A stretch of DNA of 64,000 nt from Candidatus Krumholzibacteriia bacterium (GCA_035268685.1 DATFKK010000021.1:1-64000), one strand, 5' to 3'. Numbered from the stretch's first letter, positions 32,975 to 46,056 are shown. The notes: generated by a model from the sequence alone, not told the origin. Numbers and translations: made by a program.

Positions 32975-33819
32975 CGAGGGCGTGGCTCTGCGTCGCGGCG
33001 GTGGCCCTCGCGGGCGTGGCACGGGCGGGGACGCTCGAGCCGGCGGAGCCCCAGCTCGGGGAGCGTGCCACGCTCCGCCTGGAGACCGCTCCCGCCGACA
33101 GCACCGAGATTCCCACCGGCACCGGTGTGGTCCTGCGCGAGACGGTCGATCCGCGCACCTACCGCGTGGTCGCGGTGCGGGTGGGCGACGCTGCGATCGC
33201 CCTGCCGGCCACCGGGGACACGCTGCGCTGGGCGGTAAGCCCGCGTCTGGCCCAGGCCACGCCCGACAGCCTGCGACCGATCGAACGCGTGGGGGACATC
33301 GGCCCCTCGTGGTGGATCCACGGGCTGGCCGCGTTCGCCGTGCTCCTGTTGATCCTCTCCCTGTGGTGGCGCCGCCGCCGCCGGAGCCTGCCGGGCGCTG
33401 CTCCCTCCGTGCCCCTGGATCCTCCGCACGAGGTGGCCCTGCGGCGCCTGGACGAGATCCGGGATTCCGGGTGGATCACCGCCGGGCGCTTCGACGACGT
33501 GTACGTGCACGCCAGCCAGGCCCTGCGCGGCTACGTGAGCGGGCGCTACCGTGTCCCCGCACTGGACTGGACGACCGACGAGACCATCGAGCGTCTGACG
33601 GGCGCCGGATACGAGCGATCGGAGGTGGCCGACGTCGATCCGCTCCTGCGCGCCGCCGACTCGGTGAAGTTCGCGGCGCGACGCCCGACGGAGCACCAGG
33701 CCGAGCGGTGGATCGACGACGCCCGGGCGTGGATCGAGCGTACCGCGGTTCCCGTGGTCTACAGCACACCCGACGCGATCCGGGCCGCGGAACGTCTGCG
33801 CGACGGGAGGGATCGGTGA
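32971..33819 (+). CDS. DUF4381-like membrane protein of the Bat operon
   Basis: 282 aa. A signal peptide (LCVAAVALAGVARA) leads a periplasmic domain of about 90 residues, then one membrane helix (WIHGLAAFAVLLLILSLWW, about 112-130), a basic stop-transfer stretch and a C-terminal cytoplasmic helical domain of about 140 residues (GRFDDVYVHASQALRGYVSGRY). This architecture matches the DUF4381-type component between DUF58 and BatA in MoxR operons. Function unknown. Start and stop both overlap neighbouring genes. Confidence 0.75.
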   Translation: MTRAWLCVAAVALAGVARAGTLEPAEPQLGERATLRLETAPADSTEIPTGTGVVLRETVDPRTYRVVAVRVGDAAIALPATGDTLRWAVSPRLAQATPDSLRPIERVGDIGPSWWIHGLAAFAVLLLILSLWWRRRRRSLPGAAPSVPLDPPHEVALRRLDEIRDSGWITAGRFDDVYVHASQALRGYVSGRYRVPALDWTTDETIERLTGAGYERSEVADVDPLLRAADSVKFAARRPTEHQAERWIDDARAWIERTAVPVVYSTPDAIRAAERLRDGRDR

Positions 33820-34805
33820 TGGAGTTCGCCCGCCCGCTCGTCCTGCTCGCGATTCCGATCGCCCTGTTGATCGTCGCGGCGGCTGCGCGTTTCGCTCGCG
33901 GGGGGAGCGCGGTTCGTTTCAGCGACCACGGCCTGCTCCGCGGAGTCGGCCGCGGCTGGCGCGCCCGCCTGCGGCCCTGGACCACCGTGGTCCGCGCGGT
34001 CGCGATCTGCCTGCTGCTGGTGGCCTTCGCCGGCCCGCGTCTGGCCCACGACCGCGAAGTGATTCGGGGAGAAGGGATCGACATCGCCCTGGTGCTCGAC
34101 ATCAGTGGCAGCATGCGCGCGCTCGACTTCGAACCCGACGACCGGCTGGCCGTGGCGAAGCGCACGATCCGTGACTTCGTCGACGGCCGGAAGCAGGACC
34201 GTATCGGGCTGGTGGTCTTCGCGGCCAAGGCCTTCACCCAGTGTCCACTGACTCTGGACTACGACGTGCTCGTGCGCTTCCTCGACGAGGTCGACGTCGG
34301 GCTCATCGAGGACGGCACGGCCATCGGACTGGGCATCGCGACGGGGGTCAAGCGCCTGGCCCGCAGCGAGGCGCAGAGCAAGGTGCTGGTGTTGCTGACC
34401 GACGGGGTGAACAACGTGACGACCGTCGATCCGCTCACCGCTGCCGAGGCGGCGCGCGCGCTGGGTGTCCGCGTCTACACGATCGGTGTCGGGAAGGAAG
34501 GCCTCGCTCCGTATCCGGTGGATCATCCGATCCTCGGTCGTCGCTACACCCAGATCGAGACGCGTATCGACGAGGACCTGCTGCGACAGGTGAGCGAGCT
34601 CACCGAGGGTCAGTACTTCCGCGCGCAGAGCGGTGAGGGCCTGCAGCGGATCTTCGACACCATCGACGAACTCGAGAAGTCCGAGATCGAGACCGAGGTC
34701 TTCACCAACTACCAGTCGTTGGCGGCGTGGTGGATGATCCCCGGCCTGCTGCTGCTGCTGCTCGAGACCGTTCTGGCCGCCACCTTGTTCCGCGTGCTGC
34801 CCTGA
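33819..34805 (+). CDS. batA: BatA-type VWA membrane protein
   Basis: 328 aa. Membrane helices are at about 6-25, 57-71 and near the C-terminus (WWMIPGLLLLLLETVLAATLF). The VWA domain between them has a complete MIDAS: D94-x-S96-x-S98 (DISGSM), a Thr in GTAIGLGIATG and the Asp in LLTDGVNN. Bat proteins were named from Bacteroides aerotolerance and act in the envelope; the metal-dependent adhesion site probably binds partner proteins. The ATG overlaps the previous stop. Confidence 0.92.
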   Translation: MEFARPLVLLAIPIALLIVAAAARFARGGSAVRFSDHGLLRGVGRGWRARLRPWTTVVRAVAICLLLVAFAGPRLAHDREVIRGEGIDIALVLDISGSMRALDFEPDDRLAVAKRTIRDFVDGRKQDRIGLVVFAAKAFTQCPLTLDYDVLVRFLDEVDVGLIEDGTAIGLGIATGVKRLARSEAQSKVLVLLTDGVNNVTTVDPLTAAEAARALGVRVYTIGVGKEGLAPYPVDHPILGRRYTQIETRIDEDLLRQVSELTEGQYFRAQSGEGLQRIFDTIDELEKSEIETEVFTNYQSLAAWWMIPGLLLLLLETVLAATLFRVLP

Positions 34806-34820
34806 GGAGGCCGAGCCAAG

Positions 34821-35828
34821 TTGCGCTTCGCCCATCCCGAACTCCTGTGGCTGCTGCTCGCCGTGCCGCTCGTGTGGGCGATGCTCTGGTCGACGCGCGT
34901 CCGCGCGGAACGGCGGTTGCGCGACTTCGTCGGTCCGTCCGTCCAGAGCGCGCTCGGTGTCGGCGGGCGCGACGGAAGGAGGGTCGCACGGGCGGCCCTG
35001 CGTCTGATCGCCCTGGCCCTGGTGGTGATCGCGGCGGCCCGGCCGCAATGGGGCGCGAGTGAGATCGAGGTCGAGCAGGAGGGGATCGACCTGGTCGTCG
35101 CGCTCGACATCAGCCGCAGCATGCAGGCCGAGGACGTCCGGCCCAGCCGGCTGGACCGCGCGAAGCTCGAGATCGCCGAGCTGGTCGAATCGCTCGACGG
35201 CGACCGGGTCGGACTGGTCTTCTTCGCCGGTGCGGCGTTCCCGCAGTGTCCGTTGACGGTGGACTACGCCGCCGCACGGCTCTTCCTGAACCAGGCCGAC
35301 CCCACCATGATCGGTGCGCAGGGAACCGATCTGTCCTCGGCGCTGTTCACCGCCCTGGAACTCTTCGACGACGAGGGAGGCCGTTCGCGCGTGGTCCTGG
35401 TGGTGACCGATGGCGAGGACTTCGGAGACGATCTGGACCCCGCGCTCGAGGCCCTGCGGGAGCAGGGCGTGACCCTGTACGCGGTGGGGATGGGCACGTC
35501 GGAGGGGGCGCCGATCCCCGAGTACGACGATTCCGGCCGTCAGCAGGGATTCGTCCGCGATCGAGACGGCGAGGTCGTCATGAGCCGCTTGCAGGAAGCC
35601 GAGCTGCTGCGCCTGGTGTCGTCGACCGAGGGTGCCTACGCCCGTGCCGACCGCGGAGGACTGGACGTGGAACGTCTGCGATCGGAGATCTCCACCATCG
35701 AGGGTTCGGCGATCCGCGCCCAGCGCATCGTCAGCTACCGCGAGCGCTACGCCTGGCCGCTCGCGGCCGCGGTGATCCTGTTGCTGGTCGAGGGCTTCCT
35801 TCGCGACCGGAGGAGGCAGGAGCCATGA
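34821..35828 (+). CDS. batB: BatB-type VWA membrane protein
   Basis: 335 aa from a TTG at 34821. It is a paralogue of batA with the same layout: helices at about 7-24 and 58-73, a MIDAS at D96-x-S98-x-S100 (DISRSM), TDLSSALFTAL, VVTDGEDFG, and a last helix near WPLAAAVILLLVEGFL. BatA and BatB are thought to form a membrane complex with BatC-E. The start of batC overlaps the stop by 4 nt. Confidence 0.92.
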   Translation: MRFAHPELLWLLLAVPLVWAMLWSTRVRAERRLRDFVGPSVQSALGVGGRDGRRVARAALRLIALALVVIAAARPQWGASEIEVEQEGIDLVVALDISRSMQAEDVRPSRLDRAKLEIAELVESLDGDRVGLVFFAGAAFPQCPLTVDYAAARLFLNQADPTMIGAQGTDLSSALFTALELFDDEGGRSRVVLVVTDGEDFGDDLDPALEALREQGVTLYAVGMGTSEGAPIPEYDDSGRQQGFVRDRDGEVVMSRLQEAELLRLVSSTEGAYARADRGGLDVERLRSEISTIEGSAIRAQRIVSYRERYAWPLAAAVILLLVEGFLRDRRRQEP

Positions 35829-36664
35829 GGAGCGTCCTCGTCGTCGTCGTGCTGATCGTGGCGTCGTGTCCCCGGCCGGTCCAGGCCTGGGATCCTCTGC
35901 AGCGCGCCGAGCGGGCCGCCCATCAGGCCCAGGAGTCCTTCGCACGCGGCGACACGCTCGGCGCGCTGGAGTCCATGCTCCGCGCCCAGGCGCTGGCGCC
36001 GGAGGATCCACGGATCCGGGCGGGCCTGGCCGAGACCCTCTACGACGGTGGTGAGTTCGAGGCCGCCATGCGCCAGTACGCTCCCCTCGCCGATCCCGAG
36101 GCCCCCCTGCCGCGACGGCTCCGGGCCCTGTACAATGCGGGCAATGCCGCCTTCGAGCAGCAGGACTACGAGCGGGCGCTGCAGTTCTACACCGAGGCGC
36201 TGGTGCAGGGCGACTCGGAGCCCGATCCCGATCTACTGCACAACCTCGAGCTGGCCCAGCGGTTGCGGGATCAGCAGGAGCAGCAGAGTCAGCAGTCGGA
36301 GGAGCAGGGCGAGGACGGCGAGCCGCAGGACGGCGAGCAGCCGCCACAGGACCAGCAGCAACAGGACTCCCAGGGCGAGCAGCCCCCGCCGGAGGACCAG
36401 CAGCAGGATCCGCAGCAGCCCGAACGGTCCGACGATCCGCAGCAGGCACCGCCGGACTCGACCCAGCAGCAGTCGCCGCCCCCGGATCCCGAGGAGGCGG
36501 GTGCCGACAGCACGCAGATGCCGCCCCCGCCGCGGCCCGAGCAGATGACGCCGGAGGAAGCCATGCGTCTGCTCGAGGCCCTGGACTTCGACGAACAGGA
36601 GCTGCGCGAGTCGATCCAACGACGCCTGCGCGGTGACCGGGAAGAGGACGAGAATGACTGGTAG
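35825..36664 (+). CDS. batC: BatC-type TPR protein with Gln/Pro/Asp-rich tail
   Basis: 279 aa. Signal peptide 1-21 (LVVVVLIVASCPRPVQA). TPR helices run from about 25 to 145 (SFARGDTLGALESMLRAQAL, then NAGNAAFEQQDYERALQFYTEAL). Residues about 150-245 are an extreme low-complexity stretch of Gln, Pro, Asp and Glu. The protein closes with a short helical segment (TPEEAMRLLEALDFDEQELRESIQRRL) of the kind seen at the end of BatC proteins. The tail would be an extended periplasmic linker. batD begins 11 nt before its stop. Confidence 0.88.
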   Translation: MRSVLVVVVLIVASCPRPVQAWDPLQRAERAAHQAQESFARGDTLGALESMLRAQALAPEDPRIRAGLAETLYDGGEFEAAMRQYAPLADPEAPLPRRLRALYNAGNAAFEQQDYERALQFYTEALVQGDSEPDPDLLHNLELAQRLRDQQEQQSQQSEEQGEDGEPQDGEQPPQDQQQQDSQGEQPPPEDQQQDPQQPERSDDPQQAPPDSTQQQSPPPDPEEAGADSTQMPPPPRPEQMTPEEAMRLLEALDFDEQELRESIQRRLRGDREEDENDW

Positions 36665-38408
36665 ACGATGGCTGCCGTTCTTCCTGGCTCTGCTGGCGCT
36701 CACGTCGCCGGCGCGGGCGGCCGTCGAGGTCGGGGCCACGCTCGATCGCGAGCGCGTGCCGGTCGGCGAACAGGTGGTGCTGACCGTCACCGTCACCGGC
36801 GAGGCCCGACGCGTGAGCCCTCCGGATCTTCCCTCGTTGCCGGATTTCCGGGTCTTCGGTGGAGGACAGTCGCAGCGTTTCAGCTTCGTCGACGGGCGGG
36901 CCTCGGCCGAGCACAGCTTCACCTACTACTTGCAGCCGGAGCGCGAGGGCAACTTCACGATCGATCCGATCGCCGTCCGCGCCGACGGACAGGTGGTGCG
37001 AACCCCTTCCCTCGAGCTCGAGGTGGTGGCCGCGGGGACATCGCCGGTGCCGGCGTCTCCGGATCGATCGGATCCGCAGGACGAGTCCGAGCGCGATGCC
37101 TTCGTCACCATGTCGGTCGACCGCGACTCGGTGGTGGTGGGTGAGCAGGTGGTGCTGACCTTCGGCTTCCATCGCGCCACGCGGATGTCGGCCTTCGAGA
37201 GCCCCGAGTACACGCCGCCGCGTACCGAGGGCTTCTGGCGCGAGGACCTTCCCCCGGAACGCCACACCACCCGGGTGATCCGCAGCCGTCGCTACCAGGT
37301 CACCGAGATCCAGTACGCGCTGTTCCCGACCCGCGCCGGTGACCTCACCATCGGCGAGGCGATCGTGCGGTTGCCCGAGGACACCTTCGGTTCGTTCTTC
37401 CGGCGCGATCGCCGGCAGCCGCGCGGGCCGCGCGTACTCCGTGCCGATCCCATCACCGTGCACGTCGACCCTCTCCCGGAGCCGCAACCGCAGGACTTCA
37501 CGGGCACGGTGGCGCGCGATCTCACGCTCGACGCCACCGTCGACCGGCGGACGCTCGACGAGGGCGAGGCGGTCACGCTCGGACTGCGGCTCGCCGGCAG
37601 CGGGAACCTGCCGGGTGCGGCCGTGCCGTCGCTGGAGGGCCTCGAGGAGTTCCGTGTGCACGATGCGGGTGGAGGTGCGGACAGTCGGCCCCAGGGGGGT
37701 CGTCTGCAGGGGACGCGCCTGGTCGAGTCGTTGCTCGTTCCGCGCACGGCGGGGCGCGTGGTGATCCCTTCGATCGAATACACCTACTTCGACACCGGGC
37801 GCCGCGACTACGTCACCCTGCGCACCGAGCCGATCGCGCTGGAGGTGCGCGCCGTCGAGGGGAGTGGTGGCGGGAGCGGCGTCTTCGTGGGCGGGCGCAA
37901 GAGCGAGATCGAGTTGCTCGCGCGCGACATCCTGCACATCGCCCCGGTCCCGGGGAGCCTGTCGCCGTGGGCCGGGCCCCTTCCGCACCGTGCCGTGTTC
38001 TACGCGGCCCTCGGCGTCCCGGCCCTGGCGTGGGCGGTGAGCGCGCGCGTCTCGCGGCGCCGGCGGGAGCTGATGCGCGATCCGCGTCGCCTGCGCGCCC
38101 GCCGTGCACTCGAGCGGGCGCGGAAGACGCTCGGGGCCCCGGGCGTCGACGAACACGCGGTCGTGGGCGCCGTGCACGGCTGGGCGGCCGATCGTTTCGA
38201 TCGTGCCGCGTCGGGCCTGACCCACGACGACGTCGTGGAGCTCGCGACGCGTCACGGGGCCGATCCGGCCCTGACGCGCGAACTCCGGGCACTGCTCGAC
38301 CGCTGCGACGCCGCGCGCTACGCCCCACTGGGCGGAACGGCCGCCGACCTCGTCGAGCAGACCCGTGGACTCCTGGCCCGGCTCGAGGAGCAGACCCGTA
38401 ATGCGTGA
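36654..38408 (+). CDS. batD: BatD-type oxygen-tolerance protein
   Basis: 584 aa. Signal peptide (FFLALLALTSPARA). Large beta-rich periplasmic part with repeated Ig-like units (VEVGATLDRERVPVGEQVVLTVTV, and again MSVDRDSVVVGEQVVLTFGF and ATVDRRTLDEGEAVTLGLRL at about 140 and 295). One membrane helix lies at about 442-462 (AVFYAALGVPALAWAVSA). A cytoplasmic helical tail of about 120 residues follows. The repeated VGEQVVLT phrase shows three related Ig units. Matches the BatD/oxygen-tolerance family. Confidence 0.9.
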   Translation: MTGRRWLPFFLALLALTSPARAAVEVGATLDRERVPVGEQVVLTVTVTGEARRVSPPDLPSLPDFRVFGGGQSQRFSFVDGRASAEHSFTYYLQPEREGNFTIDPIAVRADGQVVRTPSLELEVVAAGTSPVPASPDRSDPQDESERDAFVTMSVDRDSVVVGEQVVLTFGFHRATRMSAFESPEYTPPRTEGFWREDLPPERHTTRVIRSRRYQVTEIQYALFPTRAGDLTIGEAIVRLPEDTFGSFFRRDRRQPRGPRVLRADPITVHVDPLPEPQPQDFTGTVARDLTLDATVDRRTLDEGEAVTLGLRLAGSGNLPGAAVPSLEGLEEFRVHDAGGGADSRPQGGRLQGTRLVESLLVPRTAGRVVIPSIEYTYFDTGRRDYVTLRTEPIALEVRAVEGSGGGSGVFVGGRKSEIELLARDILHIAPVPGSLSPWAGPLPHRAVFYAALGVPALAWAVSARVSRRRRELMRDPRRLRARRALERARKTLGAPGVDEHAVVGAVHGWAADRFDRAASGLTHDDVVELATRHGADPALTRELRALLDRCDAARYAPLGGTAADLVEQTRGLLARLEEQTRNA

Positions 38409-39162
38409 GCCGGCCCTGGTCCTGGTGCTGGTCGTGGGGTTGGTGGGTCCGCCGTCCGCAGCCGCCATGGATCCGCCGCCGAGCATGGAGGCCGGGCGGG
38501 TCGCGTACGAGGCCGGTGATTTCGGAGCGGCCGTCGAGCACTACCGCGACGCTCTCGCCGCGGGCGCCGACCATCCGATCGTGCACTACAATCTCGGCAA
38601 CGCCCTCTTCAAGTCGGGAGAGCTGGGCGAGGCGATCGCCAGCTACGTGCGGGCCCAGCGGCGGGCTCCACGCGACGATCGCATCCGCGCCAACCTCCGC
38701 GTGGCGCGCGCCCAGATCCGCGACCGTGAACTCGCCGACGAGAGCCTTCCGGCGGTCTTCGTCCCCGTACGATGGCTCTACGACCGGTTCTCGCTGAACG
38801 AGTGGTGGATCCTGACGCTCGTCGTCTTCGGGCTGATCGTGCTCGTGTCCGTCGCCGGTCAGTGGGAGCGCCTGGATCCACCGTGGGTGCGGCGGCTCGT
38901 CCTCGGACTGACGGTCGTGGCCGGAGTCTCGGCCACCATGGGCGTCGTGCGGTACCGGACCGAGGTCGCGCGGACCGGGGCCGTGGTCGTGGAGCAGGAG
39001 GTCGAGGTGCGCAGTGGGCCCGGTTCCGACTACAGTCTCGCCTTCCGGGTCCACGAGGGCCTGCAGGTCGAGGTCTCGGAACGGCGTCCCGACTGGGTCC
39101 GCATCGATCTCGGGGGCGAACTCGTCGGCTGGGTTCCGACGCGATCGCTCGAAGTGTTGTGA
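38401..39162 (+). CDS. batE: BatE-type TPR and SH3-domain membrane protein
   Basis: 253 aa. Signal peptide (LVLVLVVGLVGPPSAAA). Two TPR units lie at about 33-100 (AYEAGDFGAAVEHYRDALAA, then NLGNALFKSGELGEAIASYV). Two membrane helices follow (WWILTLVVFGLIVLVSVAG and LVLGLTVVAGVSATMGVV). A bacterial SH3 domain ends the protein (VEVRSGPGSDYSLAFRVHEG to WVPTRSLEVL). This order is the canonical BatE. It overlaps the batD stop and closes the operon, 24 nt before mutM. Confidence 0.9.
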   Translation: MREPALVLVLVVGLVGPPSAAAMDPPPSMEAGRVAYEAGDFGAAVEHYRDALAAGADHPIVHYNLGNALFKSGELGEAIASYVRAQRRAPRDDRIRANLRVARAQIRDRELADESLPAVFVPVRWLYDRFSLNEWWILTLVVFGLIVLVSVAGQWERLDPPWVRRLVLGLTVVAGVSATMGVVRYRTEVARTGAVVVEQEVEVRSGPGSDYSLAFRVHEGLQVEVSERRPDWVRIDLGGELVGWVPTRSLEVL

Positions 39163-39186
39163 CCCCGTCCCGGTTCCCGGCCATCC

Positions 39187-40059
39187 ATGCCCGAACTCCC
39201 CGAAGTCGAGAACGTCGCGCGTGAACTGCGCCCCGCCCTGTGCGGCCGGCGTCTGCTCGCCCTCGACTGCCACTTCCCCGGCGTGTTGATCGCCGGCGGT
39301 GGGGTCGAGATCGACCCGTGGCGTCCGCGCCGTGTCGTCGCCGTGCACCGCCGGGGCAAGCTGTTGTTGCTCGATCTCGAGGGGGACCTGGGGATGAGTG
39401 TCCATCTGCGGATGACCGGAAGGCTCTCGCTGGAGGATCCGTCGACACCCCGGCGCCCGCACACGCACGTCACCGCGGCCGTCGACGACGGGCGCGAACT
39501 GCGCTTCGTCGACCCCCGGCGGTTCGGAAGGGTCGAGGTGGCCACGCGGCAGCACCGGGCGGGCACACCGTTCCTGCGATCCCTGGGTCCCGAGCCGCAG
39601 GATCTCGACGCCGACGCGTTGGCGGCGCGTCTGGCCGCGCGACGGGGGCCGGTGAAGTCGGTCCTGCTCGACCAGCGGCTCGTGGCGGGTCTCGGGAACA
39701 TCTACGTGGACGAGATCCTCCACCGTGCGGGCCTGCACCCGCGGCTCGAGGCCGATCGCCTGCTCGCGCCCGAGATCGTCGGCCTGGTCGAGGCCATGCG
39801 CGCCGTCCTCGACGAGGCGATCGAGAGTGGGGGAAGCACGATTCGTGACTATCGTAGTCCGGATGGCCGCGCCGGGGAGTTCACGGCGCGGCATCGCGTG
39901 TTCGGGCGTGCCGGCGAGCCCTGCCTCGTCTGCGGCACCCCCGTGCGCAAGGTCCGTCTGTCCGGACGGGGCACCCACTTCTGTCCGCAGTGTCAGCCTC
40001 GCCGCCGCCGTCGGCCCCGGCGGCGCACGGCTCGTCGTCCGAGGGGAGGAACACCGTGA
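39187..40059 (+). CDS. mutM: formamidopyrimidine-DNA glycosylase
   Basis: 290 aa. After Met removal the catalytic Pro is followed by Glu (PELPEVENVAREL). Lesion-recognition and DNA-binding blocks are HLRMTGRL, RFVDPRRFG, VAGLGNIYVDEILHRAGLHP and GGSTIRDYRSPDG. The zinc finger is CLVCGTPVRKVRLSGRGTHFCPQC. It removes 8-oxoguanine and other oxidised purines. The C-terminus is extended by about 20 very Arg-rich residues beyond the zinc finger. mutY is also in this window, so two arms of the GO system are present. The next gene overlaps by 4 nt. Confidence 0.95.
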   Translation: MPELPEVENVARELRPALCGRRLLALDCHFPGVLIAGGGVEIDPWRPRRVVAVHRRGKLLLLDLEGDLGMSVHLRMTGRLSLEDPSTPRRPHTHVTAAVDDGRELRFVDPRRFGRVEVATRQHRAGTPFLRSLGPEPQDLDADALAARLAARRGPVKSVLLDQRLVAGLGNIYVDEILHRAGLHPRLEADRLLAPEIVGLVEAMRAVLDEAIESGGSTIRDYRSPDGRAGEFTARHRVFGRAGEPCLVCGTPVRKVRLSGRGTHFCPQCQPRRRRRPRRRTARRPRGGTP

Positions 40060-42188
40060 GTTCCGACACGCACGACCGATCCACGGAGGGCGCGGCCCTC
40101 GGAGGGCGCACCGTCCCGTTCTGGCTACCGGCGATGATCGCGGGGACGGCGGCCGCGCTCCTGCGGCTGCTCTACGTGTTCGACTTCCGCGACAGCATCG
40201 CCTTCGCGTTGCCGATCATGGACGAGGCGATCCACGACATGTGGGCGCGCGGCCAGTCCACGATGTTCCACGAGGGTGTGCCCTACTTCCGGGCCCCGCT
40301 GTACATGTGGTTCCTCGACGCGATCTACGCCCTGGATCCGGGTTACCTGTTGCCCCGGATCGCGCAGGCGCTGTTGAGCGCGCTCACCGTGTCGTTCGTG
40401 GCCGACCTCGGCCGTCGGCTGGCGGGTCCGGTGGCCGGACTCGCCGGGGGATTGCTGCTCGCGGTGTACTGGCCGTCGATCTACTTCGCGGGCGAGTTGT
40501 TGATCGTCACCTTCTTCGTGGCGCTCCTCGTGGCCTCGCTGTGGTGCTTCGTGGTCGGGACGTCGGCGGATCGGCCGTGGCTGGTGTGGGCAGCGGCGGC
40601 GCTCCTGGGTGTCGCCTCGATCGCACGGCCTACGGCGCTGACCTTCCTTCCCGCCCTGCCGCTGCTGGCCTGGTGGGCCTGGCCCCGTCTCGAAGCACCC
40701 CGTCTGAACGCGCAGCGCGGCCGTCACCTCGCGGCGATGCTCGCGTTGGTCCTCCTGCCCGGGCTCGTGCTCACGGTGCGCAACCAGGTCGTGGGTGACG
40801 ACTGGGTGTTCATCGCCAGCCAGGGTGGTGTCAACTTCTACATCGGGAACAACCCGGAGAGCGACGGGCAGCGGGCGGTGGTGCCCGGGACGCGCGGGAC
40901 ATGGCTCGGTGGCTACGAGGACACGATCGCGCGGGCCGAGGATGCACGTGGACGCGAGCTGAAGCCGAGCGAGGTCAGCCGCTACTACTACGAACAGGGG
41001 CTGCGCTACTGGATCGACGAGCCCGTCGACGCGTTGCAGCTCTACGGCCTGAAGCTGCGCAAGCTCCTGGGTGCATCGGAACGGCCCAACAACAAGAACC
41101 TGCACTTCTGGCGGGCGCAGAGCGACATCCTGCGTTGGCCGATCTACCCCGGTTTCGCCCCGATCCTGGCGCTGGGACTGGTCGGGATCGTTCTCTGTCG
41201 CCGCCGCGTCGAGGCGACCCCGCTCTGGGCCTTCCTCGCCCTGTACGCCGTCGGTCTGCTGCTCTTCTTCCTCAACGAGCGCTTCCGCCTGCCGGTGGCC
41301 ACGATCCTCGCCGTCTTCGCCGGGATCACGGTGGCGCATCTCATAGCCCTCGCCCGGTCGCGGCAATGGCGGGTCGGCGCGATGGTGCTGGCCACGGTGC
41401 TGGTGATCTGGGGAACGAGCTCGGCCGACCGGATCGGCTTCCACAACGATCGTGTCGACGTCGACGCCTTCAGCCGGTCGACCCTGGGGAACATGTACCT
41501 GCGCAAGGGCGAGTACCGCGCGGCGCTGTCGGAGTACCAGACCGCGTTGGACATCTCCCGGCGGTATCCCCTGGAGCACTTCGAGGAGGTCGAGCGCATG
41601 GTTCGCAAGAACATGGTGCGTGCCCTCTTCGGGCTGGGCGAGTACGCCGCCGCCGACCAGCACCTCGACCGTCTGGAGTCGGAACGGGCCCGGGATCCCG
41701 AACTGTGGGTGCTCCGGGGTCGCCAGCAATTGTGGCGGCATCGCTTCGACCACGCGTTCCGGGAGTTCGAGCGGGCACTCGAAGCCGGCCACGTCACTCC
41801 CGAGTCCCTGCTCGGCCTGGCGTGGTGTCAGTTCGAGGGAGGCGGCTACACGGCGGCGCAGCGGACCTTCCAGCAGGTCCTCGAACTGGACCGCGGCAAC
41901 GCCGAGGCGATGGCCGGACTGGCCAACGTCGAGTTGAACGGTCGCCGGAACGTCGAGCGGGCCAAGCGCATGGCGATCGACGCCCTCGAGCGTGACTGGG
42001 ACACCCCCCGTGCCCACCATGTGCTCGGCCAGGTCTATCTGCGCGAACAGAACACGCCGCGGGTGATCTACCACTACCGCGAGGTGATGCGGCTCGATCC
42101 GAACAATCATGACGTGTCGATCATGCTCAACCGCATGGGCCTCGACCACGAGCACCCCTCGGGGACGGATCGCCCCACCGACTTCTGA
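40056..42188 (+). CDS. GT39/PMT-like membrane glycosyltransferase with TPR domain
   Basis: 710 aa from a GTG at 40056 with GGGGAGGA upstream. The first about 460 residues carry 10-12 membrane helices. The first loop contains an acidic motif (IMDEAIHD) as in GT-C enzymes that use lipid-linked sugars, then [23 protein letters not shown]. The C-terminal about 230 residues are a soluble TPR array ([24 protein letters not shown]-type and [21 protein letters not shown] units). The same fold layout is found in O-glycosylation enzymes. It sits between mutM and uvrA, overlapping mutM, with no obvious functional link. Confidence 0.82.
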   Translation: MSSDTHDRSTEGAALGGRTVPFWLPAMIAGTAAALLRLLYVFDFRDSIAFALPIMDEAIHDMWARGQSTMFHEGVPYFRAPLYMWFLDAIYALDPGYLLPRIAQALLSALTVSFVADLGRRLAGPVAGLAGGLLLAVYWPSIYFAGELLIVTFFVALLVASLWCFVVGTSADRPWLVWAAAALLGVASIARPTALTFLPALPLLAWWAWPRLEAPRLNAQRGRHLAAMLALVLLPGLVLTVRNQVVGDDWVFIASQGGVNFYIGNNPESDGQRAVVPGTRGTWLGGYEDTIARAEDARGRELKPSEVSRYYYEQGLRYWIDEPVDALQLYGLKLRKLLGASERPNNKNLHFWRAQSDILRWPIYPGFAPILALGLVGIVLCRRRVEATPLWAFLALYAVGLLLFFLNERFRLPVATILAVFAGITVAHLIALARSRQWRVGAMVLATVLVIWGTSSADRIGFHNDRVDVDAFSRSTLGNMYLRKGEYRAALSEYQTALDISRRYPLEHFEEVERMVRKNMVRALFGLGEYAAADQHLDRLESERARDPELWVLRGRQQLWRHRFDHAFREFERALEAGHVTPESLLGLAWCQFEGGGYTAAQRTFQQVLELDRGNAEAMAGLANVELNGRRNVERAKRMAIDALERDWDTPRAHHVLGQVYLREQNTPRVIYHYREVMRLDPNNHDVSIMLNRMGLDHEHPSGTDRPTDF

Positions 42189-42223
42189 GCGGGTCGTGAC
42201 CGGGCGCGCGAGACAGGAGATCC

Positions 42224-45118
<2,895 letters not shown>

Positions 45119-45141
45119 GCCACCGAGCGAGGAGAGACCTG

Positions 45142-46056
45142 ATGGCCGCCGTCCACTACGTGCACGAATCGCTGTCGGCGATCGACCTGGGCGACCACGT
45201 CTTCCCCACGGAGAAGTACGAGATCCTGGCGCGCCTCGTGCGCGAGGAGTTGGGTGTGGATCCGGTCCGGATCCATCCCTGGGACGACGTGGTTCCCGAG
45301 GACCTCGAGCGGGTGCACACCCCTCGCTACGTCGAGGACCTGCGGCTCGCCCGCCGGACCTGGGCCACGGTGAAGAGCGAGCTCCCGGTCGACCGTAACG
45401 TGATCGCCGGTTTCGCGCAGATGGTCGGCGGGAGCATCGCCACGGTGCGTCTGGCCGCCGAGCATGGTGTCGCCATGCACCTGGGGGGCGGATTCCACCA
45501 CGCCTTCCCCGACCACGCCGAGGGATTCTGCTACCTGCACGACATGGCGATCGCGGTGGAGCGGCAGCGCGCCGAGACGGGACTCGGGCGTGTGTTGTTC
45601 GTCGACGTCGACGTGCACCAGGGCAACGGAACGGCCGTCGTGTACGCCGACGACCGGGAGACCTTCACCTACTCCATCCACCAGACGAACAACTACCCGC
45701 TGAAGCAGCGGAGCGACTTCGACCACGGACTCGACGACGGCGTGGGGGACGAGGAGTACCTGGGACTCCTCGCACGCGACCTCGAGATCCTGGACGAACG
45801 CTTCGCCGAACCCGAACTGGTGTGCATCGTGGCCGGCGTCGATCCCCACGCCGACGACGCACTGGGTGGACTCGGGCTGACCGCCGAAGGTCTCGCGCGG
45901 CGCGATCGCATGGTGCTCGGGAGGTACGTGGGCCGGGGGACTCCGGTCGCCGTGTTCCTGGCCGGAGGCTACGCGCCTTCGGCCGAGACGACCGCGCGAC
46001 TGCACCTGCAGACCGTGCAGGCGGTGGAAGAGGCGGCCGGACCTCCGTCGGTCTAG
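45142..46056 (+). CDS. histone deacetylase-family (acetoin utilisation/AcuC-like) hydrolase
   Basis: 304 aa from the ATG at 45142, with GGAGAGA upstream. The zinc hydrolase motifs of class I/IV HDAC-like enzymes are present: [21 protein letters not shown] with the tandem catalytic His, [15 protein letters not shown] with two zinc ligands, [10 protein letters not shown] with the third, and FLAGGYAPS. Bacterial members deacetylate small amines, acetylated proteins or acetylpolyamines. The protein is soluble. It ends tail-to-tail with queD, overlapping by 4 nt. Confidence 0.92.
   Translation: MAAVHYVHESLSAIDLGDHVFPTEKYEILARLVREELGVDPVRIHPWDDVVPEDLERVHTPRYVEDLRLARRTWATVKSELPVDRNVIAGFAQMVGGSIATVRLAAEHGVAMHLGGGFHHAFPDHAEGFCYLHDMAIAVERQRAETGLGRVLFVDVDVHQGNGTAVVYADDRETFTYSIHQTNNYPLKQRSDFDHGLDDGVGDEEYLGLLARDLEILDERFAEPELVCIVAGVDPHADDALGGLGLTAEGLARRDRMVLGRYVGRGTPVAVFLAGGYAPSAETTARLHLQTVQAVEEAAGPPSV

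Noticed and set aside
36270-36560. Gln/Pro-rich stretch in batC as a frameshift or repeat expansion artefact
   Set aside because: Reading frame continues into a BatC-type C-terminal helix and the batD start overlaps normally, so the low-complexity part is genuine coding sequence.
33759-38486. A 1,575-codon open frame on the minus strand opposite the bat operon
   Set aside because: It mirrors well-conserved plus-strand genes (batA to batE), has Arg/Gly/Pro/His-rich composition with no recognisable domain, and reflects the scarcity of stop codons in GC-rich antisense frames.
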